This document shows positions 24,938 to 33,440 of a DNA stretch of 64,000 nucleotides, in pieces; position 1 is the stretch's first letter; the number at the start of each line of letters is the position of its first letter. The stretch is from NCBI RefSeq assembly GCF_900112645.1, contig NZ_FOMO01000007.1, forward strand, positions 124,001-188,000. The letters run 5' to 3'. The translations under genes and the position numbers were made by a program. This DNA is from Phytopseudomonas straminea. GTDB lineage: Bacteria; Pseudomonadota; Gammaproteobacteria; Pseudomonadales; Pseudomonadaceae. Below the pieces are notes generated by a model. It was given only the letters and a program-made list of their open reading frames with translations. It did not search any database and had not been told where the DNA came from.

Positions 24938-24972
24938 GGGCCCCGTCATCACTGGTGACGGGGCCCGTTTTC
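24938..24972 (+). terminator. terminator of the cyo operon
   Basis: CGGGCCCCGTCA-TCACTGG-TGACGGGGCCCG forms a long perfect stem followed by TTTTCG, 21 bases after the cyoE stop. Confidence 0.9.
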
Positions 24973-25019
24973 GTTAGGCGCTGATAATCTATGTACGCCG
25001 AATTCTGAGAGTGGAAAAC

Positions 25020-25412
25020 ATGACCGTGAACGATAAAGACGCTTTCATCATCGGCCTCAAGGAGCGCTTGCCTGAAGACCTGCGCGACTCCTTCAGCGCT
25101 GAGCAGCTCGCCGCGCTCAAAGTGGCCTTCGGTGCACGGCAGTGGGGCAGCCACCCCGTCGACCTGCGCGGGACATTGAGGATATGGCGCTGGCGCTACT
25201 ACTTCGTGTTTCTGGCCGGTCGCAACCGCCGTGACCTGACGCGCGCTCAGCAGGAGCTATCGCTGACCGCCAAGGCGCTGGGCATGAGCCTGTTCCTGAT
25301 GGTCTCCCTGGCGATTGGCCTGCTGTTCCTCTACCTGATCAAGTCCGCACTAGGCATCAACCTGTTTTCCAACTTCTCCCTGGGGCTTTGGGACTGGTTC
25401 AACCGCGCCTGA
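25020..25412 (+). CDS. hypothetical membrane-anchored protein
   Basis: The 130-residue protein has a soluble, charged N-terminal half (VDLRGTLRIWRWRYYFVFLAGRNRRDLTRAQQ) and one C-terminal transmembrane span (about 88-111, LGMSLFLMVSLAIGLLFLYLIK). The family is not recognised. The ATG at 25020 follows GAGAGTGGAAAAC; a GTG three codons upstream is an alternative. Its last 14 bases overlap the end of the convergent methyltransferase gene. Confidence 0.7.
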   Translation: MTVNDKDAFIIGLKERLPEDLRDSFSAEQLAALKVAFGARQWGSHPVDLRGTLRIWRWRYYFVFLAGRNRRDLTRAQQELSLTAKALGMSLFLMVSLAIGLLFLYLIKSALGINLFSNFSLGLWDWFNRA

Positions 25413-26337
25413 ACAGCAACACCTTGAGCCCGCCTTCAGGGCTCACGTCGGGAAATTCCGGCGGGTTGTCCAGGCGGCGCTCGAAGTGCAACTCAGGCGC
25501 TTCGCTGGCCATGCCCTTGATCAGGAAGTCGCTGTCGATATCCGGGTCGTTGACGCAGGCCAGTACCGAGCCTTCAGGGCTGAGCAGTTCGGGCAGCCGG
25601 CGCAGGATCTTCTGGTAGTCGCGGGTCAGGGCGAAGCTGCCTTTCTGGAAGGAGGGCGGGTCGATGATGATCAGGTCGTACGGGCCATGGCGCTTCACCT
25701 TGCCCCACGACTTGAACAGCTCGTGGCCGAGAAAGCTCACCTTGCTCAGGTCATGCTCGTTGAGGCGGTGGTTTTCACGGCCGCGGGCCAGGGCCGCCTT
25801 GGCCATGTCCAGGTTGACCACATGCTCGGCATCGCCAGCCAGCGCAGCGATCGAAAAGCCGCAGGTGTAGGCGAACAGGTTGAGCACCCGTTGGTCCTTA
25901 GCGTTATCCCGCACCCAACGCCGTCCCAGGCGCATATCGAGAAACAGGCCAGTGTTCTGCTTGCGGCCCAGGTCGAGCAGGTAGCGCAGGCCGTCTTCTT
26001 CGATAATCCACTCTTCGGGCAGCTCGCCAACCAGACACTGTATCGGGCTGTCGGGCAGGTAGCGCTGTTGCAGGAAGAGGCTGTGGGCGCCGCTGCCTTG
26101 CCACTCATCCGACTCGATCAGTTGCTGCAGCATGGCCTGCAGGGCTTTTAGCTGATCATCCGGCGGCTCGCGAAACAGGCACACCAGCACGATGCCTTGC
26201 AGCCAGTCGACCGTGATGTGTTCGAGCCCCTCCCAGCAACGGCCACGACCGTGAAACAGGCGGCGTGTTTCACTTGGTGGGGTGATCAGAGTGTTAGTCA
26301 GGTGTTGGCGTAGCAGAGTGATTTGGGTGGCATTCAT
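25399..26337 (-). CDS. class I SAM-dependent methyltransferase, RlmI-like
   Basis: The 312-residue protein has a C-terminal Rossmann methyltransferase domain with motif I VLNLFAYTCGFSIAALAG and motif IV IIIDPPSFQKG, the arrangement of the Methyltrans_SAM / RlmI-like rRNA cytosine-5 methyltransferase family. The N-terminal 100 residues are less conserved and lack a recognisable PUA domain. An RNA-modifying role is likely but the site is unknown. The ATG is preceded by weak GATAGCTCC-type sequence. The gene ends within the convergent neighbour. Confidence 0.8.
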   Translation of the reverse strand: MNATQITLLRQHLTNTLITPPSETRRLFHGRGRCWEGLEHITVDWLQGIVLVCLFREPPDDQLKALQAMLQQLIESDEWQGSGAHSLFLQQRYLPDSPIQCLVGELPEEWIIEEDGLRYLLDLGRKQNTGLFLDMRLGRRWVRDNAKDQRVLNLFAYTCGFSIAALAGDAEHVVNLDMAKAALARGRENHRLNEHDLSKVSFLGHELFKSWGKVKRHGPYDLIIIDPPSFQKGSFALTRDYQKILRRLPELLSPEGSVLACVNDPDIDSDFLIKGMASEAPELHFERRLDNPPEFPDVSPEGGLKVLLFRRG

Positions 26338-26423
26338 GGGCGTGGAGCTATCGGCAGGCGCGGCGCGGCAGTGTAAACCAAAGACGTCTGCAGCTTATGA
26401 GCAAGGGCGTTTCGCGGGGCATA

Positions 26424-26451
26424 AAAAAGCCCGTCACTAGGACGGGCAAGA
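26424..26451 (-). terminator. terminator of the OprD-family porin gene
   Basis: Read leftward, GCCCGTC-CTAGT-GACGGGC is followed by TTTTTT, 35 bases past the porin stop codon. Confidence 0.88.
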
Positions 26452-26485
26452 TATGCCACTGGAGTTCAGCGATGCGATATGCGTG

Positions 26486-27763
26486 TTACAGGATCGACAA
26501 CGGGTAGTTGAAGATCAGGCGGTTCTCACTGGCGTCCTGGCCGACATCGCGGCGGACGCTGGAGTTACGCCAGCGGATGCTCAGGTTCTTGAAGGTGCCA
26601 TCCTGCACGGTGTAAGCCAGTTCGGATTCGCGTGCCCACTCTTCAGCATCGCTGCGACCAGAGGTGTGAATGTTCGAGCCACTCATGTAACGGTTCATCA
26701 GCACCAGGCCAGGGATGCCCAGACCAGCGAAGTTGTAATCGTGACGAACCTGCCAGGAGCGCTCTTCAGGGCTGTCGAAGCTGGTGGTGAAGCCGTCGTT
26801 GACCAGCGTACCGCCGCTGGCGCCGTCTACACGCATGAACTTGGTGTCACCGCTGAGGCGCTGATAACCCACGAGGAAGGTGTTGTTGCCGCGCTTGGCC
26901 GACAGGGCGCCCTGATAGACCTTGTTATCCAGATCGCCGGCTTTGGCCGAGCCTTCTTCCTTGCCTGTCACATAGCCGAGGTTGGCACCGAGCACCCAGT
27001 CACCGACTGGCTGGCTGTGAGTGAGCTGCACATAGCTCTGTTGGTACACGTCTTCCAGGCGTGCGTGCCACAGGCCGACCAGTGTGTTGTTGCCGTTGAA
27101 TTTGTATTCGCCACCGCCGAAGTTGAACGCGCTGCTGTCGAAGCGGGTTCCATTGGTGAAGGACATACGCTCCATGCTGGCGTCATTACGCTGGCTGTTA
27201 CCGTTGAAACGACCGCCATACAGGGTCAGGCCATCGATCTCATTGGAGGTGATCTGAGCGCCTTTAAAGGTTTGCGGTAGCGAGCGGCCATCGTCGGCGC
27301 GCAGGATCGGCAGCACTGCGAACCACTCGCCGACCTTGAGTTCGGTTTTGGATATCTTGGCCTTTGCGGCTACAGCGGTACGCCCAAAGTCGTCAGGGAC
27401 GTTGCGATTGCCAGCTGGGCCATGCTCTGGCAGCAGGCCGCTGTTGCTGGTATTGGCATTGCCGTCCAGCTTGACCGAGTAGAGGCCCAGCACGTCGATG
27501 CCGAAGCCTACGGTGCCAGCGGTGTAGCCGGAGCGAGCATCGAGAATGAAGCTCTGCGTCCAGCCCTCTGCCTGACCTTGGCGCTCGCCATTGATGACCG
27601 GGTCGGTACCGTTGAGGTAGTTACGGTTGAAGTAGTAGTTGCGCAGGTTCAGCGACACCTTGGCATCGTCTACGAAGCCTTCGGCATGGGCGGCGAACGG
27701 CACGGCCAGGGCCATGGTTCCGGCCCCGATCAGGCCCAGCGAGATGAGTTTGCGTGCGGTCAT
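26486..27763 (-). CDS. OprD-family outer-membrane porin
   Basis: The 425-residue protein has a Sec signal peptide (cleavage after about residue 27, PFAAHA/EGF) and beta-strand-rich mature sequence typical of the 18-stranded OprD family (FVDDAKVSLNLRNYYFNRNY at the mature start, ending in NYPLSIL rather than F). OprD porins admit specific amino acids, peptides or carboxylates. The substrate is not predictable here. The ATG is overlapped by AACAATAA, an AANAANAA Crc/Hfq-type motif between GGGAG and the start codon, so translation is probably under catabolite repression. An FCD-type palindrome lies upstream (28028-28040). Confidence 0.93.
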   Translation of the reverse strand: MTARKLISLGLIGAGTMALAVPFAAHAEGFVDDAKVSLNLRNYYFNRNYLNGTDPVINGERQGQAEGWTQSFILDARSGYTAGTVGFGIDVLGLYSVKLDGNANTSNSGLLPEHGPAGNRNVPDDFGRTAVAAKAKISKTELKVGEWFAVLPILRADDGRSLPQTFKGAQITSNEIDGLTLYGGRFNGNSQRNDASMERMSFTNGTRFDSSAFNFGGGEYKFNGNNTLVGLWHARLEDVYQQSYVQLTHSQPVGDWVLGANLGYVTGKEEGSAKAGDLDNKVYQGALSAKRGNNTFLVGYQRLSGDTKFMRVDGASGGTLVNDGFTTSFDSPEERSWQVRHDYNFAGLGIPGLVLMNRYMSGSNIHTSGRSDAEEWARESELAYTVQDGTFKNLSIRWRNSSVRRDVGQDASENRLIFNYPLSIL

Positions 27764-27770
27764 TATTGTT
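27763..27770 (-). promoter_or_regulatory. Crc/Hfq-type A-rich motif at the porin start
   Basis: Read leftward, GGGAGCACAACAATAATG contains AACAATAA directly before and touching the ATG. The AANAANAA pattern at a translation start is the known target of Hfq/Crc translational repression in Pseudomonas. Confidence 0.6.
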
Positions 27771-28294
27771 GTGCTCCCGGTTTTTTAACAGCCGTCCTCT
27801 GCCAGTCGTTGATCGACATGCCGTGAGGTCGGTATGAAATGCCCTTTACAGGGCGCAGCCCTGCGCGATCACGCAGGGCTCTGCCTCAGGCCCTAGCCAT
27901 CGGCGAATAGGTAGCGCGCAGGTAACGAGATGAATGCGACGGGTCGGGCGCGGTTGCCCGGAAGAGGATATGCAGGTGACGTGAAGACTGGCTTCATGGT
28001 GCGACCTTTTTTGTTTTTATAAGGCTTGTTGTCATACAACATTGGCGGCGATTATCGACAGCTCCCAATCTGCTTGTCAACGCAAGCTGATGAAAAGATC
28101 ACCTGATATTTCCGCGTGCGCTGTTTCGTTACCCTGCACCTATAGCCAATGCCTAGTGAATAGAGGCTTTCAGGTTATGGCAGGGTACTCTGCAAGGCCC
28201 GTTCGCAATGTTTTAGGAGCAGTGGGGGCGTGGCCTCGCCAGCTCGTCTGTGTTGTGCGATAACGGATGACAATATCAAAACAAGAGAAATGCC
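27764..28294. other. long upstream region of the porin gene
   Basis: This 531-base region between divergent genes has no credible ORF. Two adjacent hairpins lie in the porin leader: GCCCT-TTAC-AGGGC (27841-27854) and AGCCCTGCG-CGATCA-CGCAGGGCT (27857-27880). A palindrome at 28028-28040 and an A/T-rich AGGTTTTTTTGTTTTTATAAGG-like stretch around 28003-28024 suggest the porin promoter near 28000, giving an untranslated leader of about 200 bases or more. Confidence 0.55.
28028..28040. promoter_or_regulatory. GntR/FCD-type operator upstream of porin gene
   Basis: GTTGTCATACAAC is an inverted repeat (GTTGT/ACAAC) that fits the FadR-subfamily consensus TNGTNNNACNA. It lies at the expected upstream edge of the porin promoter. 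The cognate regulator is not identified; one FCD regulator is encoded at 7847-8524. Confidence 0.5.
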
Positions 28295-28651
28295 ATGCCA
28301 CATTGCCTGATCGAAGGTTCCCGCTCCCTGCTGCAAGCCGTGGACGGTATAGAACTGGTAACGAGGGTTCACGCGGCCGCCATGGGCAGCGGTTTGTTCA
28401 AGGAAGGCGAGGTGAAGGTGCGGCTAAGCCTTTACGATCACTTCACGGTCGGCGGCAGCGAGGAGGATTTCCTGCACGTGATCTTCTATCTGCTCGCCGG
28501 TCGTACGGACGAGCAGAAGAAAGCGCTGTCGATGGCCATCGTGCGTGCGCTGCTGGAGTGTCTGCCGGATGTTCAGAGCCTGTCGGTGGATGTGCGTGAT
28601 ATACGCCGCGAGGTGTTCAGCAATCGACGCAGTTGCCTGGAGGCCGACTGA
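28295..28651 (+). CDS. 5-carboxymethyl-2-hydroxymuconate delta-isomerase-like protein
   Basis: The 118-residue protein begins MPHCLIE, placing the catalytic N-terminal Pro at position 2 as in the CHMI/HpcD branch of the tautomerase superfamily, and has the family segments RLSLYDHFTVGG, FLHVIFYLLAGR and SLSVDVRDI. HpcD isomerises 5-carboxymethyl-2-hydroxymuconate in homoprotocatechuate degradation, but no other hpc genes are nearby, so the physiological substrate may differ. The start has a weak AAGAGAA ribosome site. Confidence 0.88.
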   Translation: MPHCLIEGSRSLLQAVDGIELVTRVHAAAMGSGLFKEGEVKVRLSLYDHFTVGGSEEDFLHVIFYLLAGRTDEQKKALSMAIVRALLECLPDVQSLSVDVRDIRREVFSNRRSCLEAD

Positions 28652-28676
28652 GAAAAGGGCGGCAGCGCGCCGCCCT
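28652..28676 (-). terminator. terminator between convergent hpcD-like and gcvT genes
   Basis: GGGCGGC-AGCGC-GCCGCCC forms a 7-bp GC stem. Read leftward it is followed by TTTTCTC, so it ends the gcvHPT transcript; for the rightward gene only the stem is present. Confidence 0.65.
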
Positions 28677-28683
28677 CGAAGCC

Positions 28684-29805
28684 TTAACCGCGGTAGTAAC
28701 GCTGGACCACGAACGGCGTTTTGGCGACCTTCATGGCGACGCGCTTGCCGCGCACCAGTGCCCATACCTCGCTATCCACGGCGACATGGCTGCTCGGCAC
28801 GTAACCCATGGCCAGTGGAGCGCCCAGGCTCGGGCCGAAGCCGCCACTGCATACCTGGCCGATGACTTCGCCCTCGGCATTCACCAGCTCGGCACCTTCG
28901 CGTACTGGCGTACGCTCCTGGGGTAGCAGGCCGACGCGCTTGCGAGCGACGCCATCGCGCTGCTGGGCGAAGATCCGCTCCGCGCCCGGAAAGCCGCCGG
29001 GGCGCGCGCCGTCGGTACGGCGTGCCTTGGATATCGCCCACAGCAGGCTGGCTTCGATGGGCGTGGTGTCGGCGCTCATGTCGTGGCCGTAGAGGCACAG
29101 GCCGGCTTCCAGGCGCAGGGAGTCTCGAGCGCCAAGGCCGATGGGCAGCACCTCCGGCTCGGCCAGCAGGCTGCGCGCCAGTGCTTCGGCGTGACTGGCA
29201 GGTACGGAAATCTCGAAACCATCCTCGCCGGTGTAGCCGGAGCGGCTCACATAGCAATCGACGCCGAGCAGGCGCACGGGCTTGAACTGCATGAAGGTCA
29301 TTTTGGCGACTTCCGGCGCCAGGCGGGTCAGCACCTCGACTGCCTTGGGGCCTTGCAGGGCGAGCAGGGCACGCTCGAAGCGCGACTCGACCTGGCACTG
29401 GTTGGCGATGCGCTGTTGCAGGTGCATCAGATCCTGATGCTTGCAGGCGGCGTTGACCACCAGGAACAAGGTGTCATCGCCCAGGTTGGCGACCATCAGG
29501 TCGTCGAGGATGCCGCCGTTTTCATCCGTGAACATGGCATAGCGTTGCATGCCGACCGGCAGGTCGATGATATCCACCGGCACCAGGCTCTCCAGCGCTT
29601 TGGCTGCACCGGCGCCACGCAGGATGATCTGCCCCATGTGCGAAACGTCGAACAGGCCGGCGGCTTCACGGGTATGCAGGTGTTCCTTCATCACGCCGAG
29701 CGGGTACTGCACCGGCATGTCATAGCCGGCGAACGGCACCATGCGTGCGCCGAGTTCCAGGTGCAGAGCATGGAGTGGGGTTTTCGCCAGGATTTCAGTG
29801 GTCAT
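28684..29805 (-). CDS. gcvT: aminomethyltransferase (glycine cleavage T protein)
   Basis: The 373-residue T protein transfers the aminomethyl carbon from lipoylated GcvH to tetrahydrofolate and releases ammonia. Family features include FAGYDMPVQYPLGVMKEHLHTREAAGLFDVSHMGQI at the N-terminus (given in part), SRSGYTGEDGFEIS and the C-terminal beta-barrel. The ATG at 29805 follows GGAGAGCGCC; the frame continues upstream through non-homologous sequence. It is the last gene of gcvH-gcvP-gcvT, about 100 bases past gcvP. Confidence 0.96.
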   Translation of the reverse strand: MTTEILAKTPLHALHLELGARMVPFAGYDMPVQYPLGVMKEHLHTREAAGLFDVSHMGQIILRGAGAAKALESLVPVDIIDLPVGMQRYAMFTDENGGILDDLMVANLGDDTLFLVVNAACKHQDLMHLQQRIANQCQVESRFERALLALQGPKAVEVLTRLAPEVAKMTFMQFKPVRLLGVDCYVSRSGYTGEDGFEISVPASHAEALARSLLAEPEVLPIGLGARDSLRLEAGLCLYGHDMSADTTPIEASLLWAISKARRTDGARPGGFPGAERIFAQQRDGVARKRVGLLPQERTPVREGAELVNAEGEVIGQVCSGGFGPSLGAPLAMGYVPSSHVAVDSEVWALVRGKRVAMKVAKTPFVVQRYYRG

Positions 29806-29902
29806 GGCGCTCTCCTGTAAGAGGCTGTGAGCGGCCCGCGACAGCGCGCGGGCATCGTGGAAGAGGAGGCGGCTGCCGAGCGAGTCGGCAGCCGGGGCGG
29901 GA

Positions 29903-32755
29903 TCAGGCGTCCTGATAGGCCTCGATGGGCGGGCAGGCGCAGACCAGGTTGCGGTCGCCGAACACGTTGTCGACGCGGCCCACGGGCGGCCAGTACTTGC
30001 CGTCGACCAGGCTGCGGGTCGGGTAGACCGCCTGTTCGCGGCTGTACGGGTGCGTCCATTCACCCACCAGTTCGGCGGCGGTGTGTGGGGCGTTTTTCAG
30101 CGGGTTGTCGTCGGCATTCAACTGGCCGCGCTCGACTGCGCGAATTTCTTCGCGAATGGCGATCATGGCGTCGCAGAAACGATCCAGCTCTTCTTTGGAC
30201 TCGCTCTCGGTCGGCTCGATCATCAGCGTGCCGGCCACCGGGAAGGACATGGTCGGGGCGTGGAAGCCGAAGTCGATCAGGCGCTTGGCCACGTCGTCGA
30301 CGCTAATACCGCTGCTGTCTTTCAGCGGGCGCAGGTCGAGGATGCATTCGTGGGCCACCAGGCCGCCTTCACCGCTGTACAGCACCGGGTAGTGCTCCTC
30401 AAGACGGCGGGCGATGTAGTTGGCGTTGAGGATCGCCATCTGCGACGCCAGGCGCAGGCCGGTGCCACCCATCATGCGGATGTACATCCAGGTGATCGGC
30501 AGTATGCTGGCGCTGCCGAACGGCGCGGCACTGACGGCACCTTCCTTGCGGGCCATGTGGCCATGGCCGGGCAGGAACGGCGCCAGGTGGGCCTTCACGC
30601 CAATCGGGCCGACGCCCGGGCCGCCGCCGCCGTGGGGAATGCAGAAGGTCTTGTGCAGGTTCAGGTGCGAGACGTCGCCGCCGAACTTGCCCGGGGCGCA
30701 GAGGCCAACCATGGCGTTCATGTTGGCGCCGTCGATATACACCTGGCCGCCGTTGTCATGGACGATGGCGCAGATCTCGCGAATGCCTTCCTCGAACACG
30801 CCGTGGGTCGACGGGTAGGTGATCATGATTGCGGCTAGCTGGTCACGATGCTGCTCGGCCTTGGCGCGCAGGTCATCGATGTCGACGTTGCCGCGGGCGT
30901 CGCAGGCGGTCACCACCACGCGCATGCCGGCCATGTGTGCGGTGGCCGGGTTGGTGCCGTGGGCCGATTGCGGGATCAGGCAGATGTCGCGTTTGTCGTC
31001 GCCGCGGCTGTGGTGATAAGCGCGAATCGCCAGCAGGCCGGCGTATTCACCCTGGGAGCCGGCGTTGGGTTGCAGCGACACGGCGTCGTAACCGGTGGCG
31101 GCGCAGAGCATGGCTTCCAGTTCGTCGGTCAGTTGCTGGTAACCGGCGCTCTGTTCGGCAGGCGCGAAAGGATGCAGGTTGCCGAACTCGGCCCAAGTGA
31201 CGGGGATCATCTCGCTGGCCGCGTTGAGCTTCATGGTGCAGGAGCCCAGCGGGATCATGCTGCGATCCAGCGCCAAGTCCTTGTCGGCGAGCTTGCGCAG
31301 GTAGCGCATCAGCTCGGTTTCCGAGTGGTAGCGATTGAACACCGGGTGTTCGAGAATCGCCGATTGGCGCAATTGTCCGGCGGGCAGGCTGCTGTCGCCC
31401 TGGGTGGCCAGCGCAGCGAAATCCGGCGTTGGCTTGCCGTCTGCCAGCAGCGACCAGAGTTGCTCGATATCCGCCTGGGTAGTGGTTTCATCGAACGACA
31501 GGCCGAGACGCTCGGCATCCACTTCACGCAGGTTGATGCTGGCGGCGCGAGCTTTGCTGTGCAGTGCTGCGGTCTGCGCGCCGGTACGCAGAGTGACGGT
31601 ATCGAAGAACGCCTGCTGCTCGACAGCAAGGCCAAGGCTCTGCACGCCGCGGGCGAAAATCACGGTCAACTGGTGGACGCGCTGGGCAATTCGCGTCAGC
31701 CCCTGTGGGCCGTGGTACACGGCGTACATGGCGGCGATGTTGGCGAGCAGCACCTGGGCGGTGCAGATGTTGCTGGTGGCCTTCTCGCGGCGGATGTGCT
31801 GTTCGCGGGTCTGCATGGCCAGGCGCAGGGCCGGGTTACCGAAGCGGTCTACCGACATGCCAACCAGGCGCCCCGGCATGTCGCGCTTGAACGCGTCACG
31901 GGTGGCGAAGTAAGCCGCGTGCGGGCCGCCGAAGCCCAGTGGCACGCCGAAGCGTTGAGCACTGCCCAGGGCAACGTCGGCGCCGAATTCGCCAGGCGCC
32001 TGCAGCAGGGTCAGGGCCAGCAGGTCGGCGGCAACGGCGACCAGGGCATTGGCAGCGTGGAAGCGCTCGACCACTTCGCGGTAGTCGAAGATGTCGCCAT
32101 TGCTCGCCGGGTATTGCAGCAGGGCGCCGAAGAAGGCACTGGCGTCACTGATGGCGGCTTCGTCACCCACCACCACTTCGATGCCCAGGGGTTCGGCGCG
32201 GGTGCGCAGCACGTCGAGGGTCTGCGGGTGGCAATGCCGGGAGGCGAAGAAGGCGTTGGCGGCCTTGTTCTTCGACAGGCGCTTGCAGAAGGTCATGGCC
32301 TCGGCGGCAGCGGTGCCCTCGTCAAGCAGCGAGGCGTTGGCGATCGCCAGGCCGGTGAGGTCGCTGATCAGGGTCTGGAAGTTCAGCAGCGACTCCAGGC
32401 GGCCCTGGGAAATTTCTGGCTGGTAGGGGGTGTAGGCGGTGTACCAAGCCGGGTTTTCCAGCAGGTTGCGCAGGATGGGCGACGGCGTATGGGTGCCGTA
32501 GTAACCCTGGCCGATATAGTTGCGAAACAGCTTGTTCTTGCTAGCGATGGCCTTGATGGCGGCCAGGGCATCGGCTTCGCTCTGGCCGTCGCCGGCCGGC
32601 AGCACGCTGGTGCCCTTGATGCTGCCCGGGATGACGCTGGCGGTCAGCGCTTCCAGGTCGCTGTAACCCAGGGTTTCCAGCATGGCGGCGGTGTCTTGAT
32701 CGCGCGGACCGATGTGGCGGGCGATGAATTCGTTGCGGGTGGTCAAATCAGTCAT
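29903..32755 (-). CDS. gcvP: glycine dehydrogenase (decarboxylating), P protein
   Basis: The 950-residue PLP enzyme decarboxylates glycine and loads the aminomethyl group on GcvH. It is of the long, single-chain type. The PLP-Lys motif NLHKTFCIPHGGGGPG lies near residue 700, and the N-terminal FIARHIGPRDQDTAAML is typical. It begins 9 bases after gcvH on the leftward strand and is complete. Confidence 0.97.
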   Translation of the reverse strand: MTDLTTRNEFIARHIGPRDQDTAAMLETLGYSDLEALTASVIPGSIKGTSVLPAGDGQSEADALAAIKAIASKNKLFRNYIGQGYYGTHTPSPILRNLLENPAWYTAYTPYQPEISQGRLESLLNFQTLISDLTGLAIANASLLDEGTAAAEAMTFCKRLSKNKAANAFFASRHCHPQTLDVLRTRAEPLGIEVVVGDEAAISDASAFFGALLQYPASNGDIFDYREVVERFHAANALVAVAADLLALTLLQAPGEFGADVALGSAQRFGVPLGFGGPHAAYFATRDAFKRDMPGRLVGMSVDRFGNPALRLAMQTREQHIRREKATSNICTAQVLLANIAAMYAVYHGPQGLTRIAQRVHQLTVIFARGVQSLGLAVEQQAFFDTVTLRTGAQTAALHSKARAASINLREVDAERLGLSFDETTTQADIEQLWSLLADGKPTPDFAALATQGDSSLPAGQLRQSAILEHPVFNRYHSETELMRYLRKLADKDLALDRSMIPLGSCTMKLNAASEMIPVTWAEFGNLHPFAPAEQSAGYQQLTDELEAMLCAATGYDAVSLQPNAGSQGEYAGLLAIRAYHHSRGDDKRDICLIPQSAHGTNPATAHMAGMRVVVTACDARGNVDIDDLRAKAEQHRDQLAAIMITYPSTHGVFEEGIREICAIVHDNGGQVYIDGANMNAMVGLCAPGKFGGDVSHLNLHKTFCIPHGGGGPGVGPIGVKAHLAPFLPGHGHMARKEGAVSAAPFGSASILPITWMYIRMMGGTGLRLASQMAILNANYIARRLEEHYPVLYSGEGGLVAHECILDLRPLKDSSGISVDDVAKRLIDFGFHAPTMSFPVAGTLMIEPTESESKEELDRFCDAMIAIREEIRAVERGQLNADDNPLKNAPHTAAELVGEWTHPYSREQAVYPTRSLVDGKYWPPVGRVDNVFGDRNLVCACPPIEAYQDA

Positions 32756-32764
32756 GGCTTTATC

Positions 32765-33148
32765 TCACGCGTCGGCTTTGGCGTTGAGCAGGCGCTCGTA
32801 GGCATCCTGATCGAGCAGGCCGGCCAGGGCGCCGGCATCAGCTGGGCGGAAGCGGAAGAACCAGCCCTGGCCCAAAGGCTCGGCATTGACCAGTTCGGGG
32901 CTGGCCTCGAGATCCGGGTTCACTTCGACCACTTCGCCGTCCAGCGGCATGCCGATGTTGCTGGCAGCCTTCACGGACTCCAGCACCGCCACCTCGTCGC
33001 CGGCGGCATAGGCCTGCAGCTCGGGCAACTGCACGAATACCACGTCGCCCAGTGCGTCTTGAGCGTAGGCGGTGATCCCTACTGTGACCAGGCCATCGGC
33101 CTCCTGACGCAGCCATTCGTGCTCGACGGTGAAACGCAATTCGCTCAT
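32765..33148 (-). CDS. gcvH: glycine cleavage H protein
   Basis: The 127-residue carrier protein has the lipoylated Lys60 in AVLESVKAAS and the conserved YAQDALGDVVFVQLPE segment. It shuttles the aminomethyl intermediate between GcvP and GcvT. The ATG at 33148 follows GGGAGTCCCC; the 10-residue upstream extension is rejected for lack of homology. It is the first gene of the operon, and its upstream region holds three AATAC-type palindromes. Confidence 0.96.
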   Translation of the reverse strand: MSELRFTVEHEWLRQEADGLVTVGITAYAQDALGDVVFVQLPELQAYAAGDEVAVLESVKAASNIGMPLDGEVVEVNPDLEASPELVNAEPLGQGWFFRFRPADAGALAGLLDQDAYERLLNAKADA

Positions 33149-33286
33149 GGGGACTCCCTTGTTGGACTCTGTGCCCATCTGCGTGGGCGCGGTGATTGGA
33201 AGCTGATTAGCAAGGTCGGTGCCATATAAAATAATCGTTACAAATCAATTACTTATATATTTTTGCATTGTCTGATCAGGTAATTT

Positions 33287-33302
33287 GTATTGAATTCAAT
33301 AC
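33287..33302. promoter_or_regulatory. perfect palindrome upstream of gcvHPT, site 1
   Basis: GTATTGAATTCAATAC is an exact 16-bp palindrome 139 bases upstream of gcvH in an AT-rich promoter region. Confidence 0.6.
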
Positions 33303-33371
33303 AGAAGCGCCACGCCATATCCTTAAGCCCGCTACGGGCTTGGGAATGTCGTGGTTGGTTATGCCTGTGTC

Positions 33372-33403
33372 GTATTGAATACGGTGTATTTAAATCAATA
33401 CAC
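33372..33403. promoter_or_regulatory. two further GTATT/AATAC palindromes upstream of gcvHPT
   Basis: GTATTGAATAC (33372-33382) is followed by GTGTATT-TAAATC-AATACAC (33384-33403). Both share the GTATT half-site with site 1, so one regulator may bind three times. I did not find a glycine riboswitch-like pair of aptamers here. Confidence 0.55.
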
Positions 33404-33440
33404 TTGTTGGCCGATGGCCGCTCTCGGTGATGTGTCGGGC

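Noticed and set aside
30848..33229. Antisense frame of 793 codons opposite gcvP/gcvH
   Set aside because: Gly/Val/Gln-rich shadow of gcvP with no promoter or domain evidence.
33149..33440. Glycine riboswitch upstream of gcvH
   Set aside because: I could not find the paired aptamer cores; the region is AT-rich and dominated by palindromes instead.
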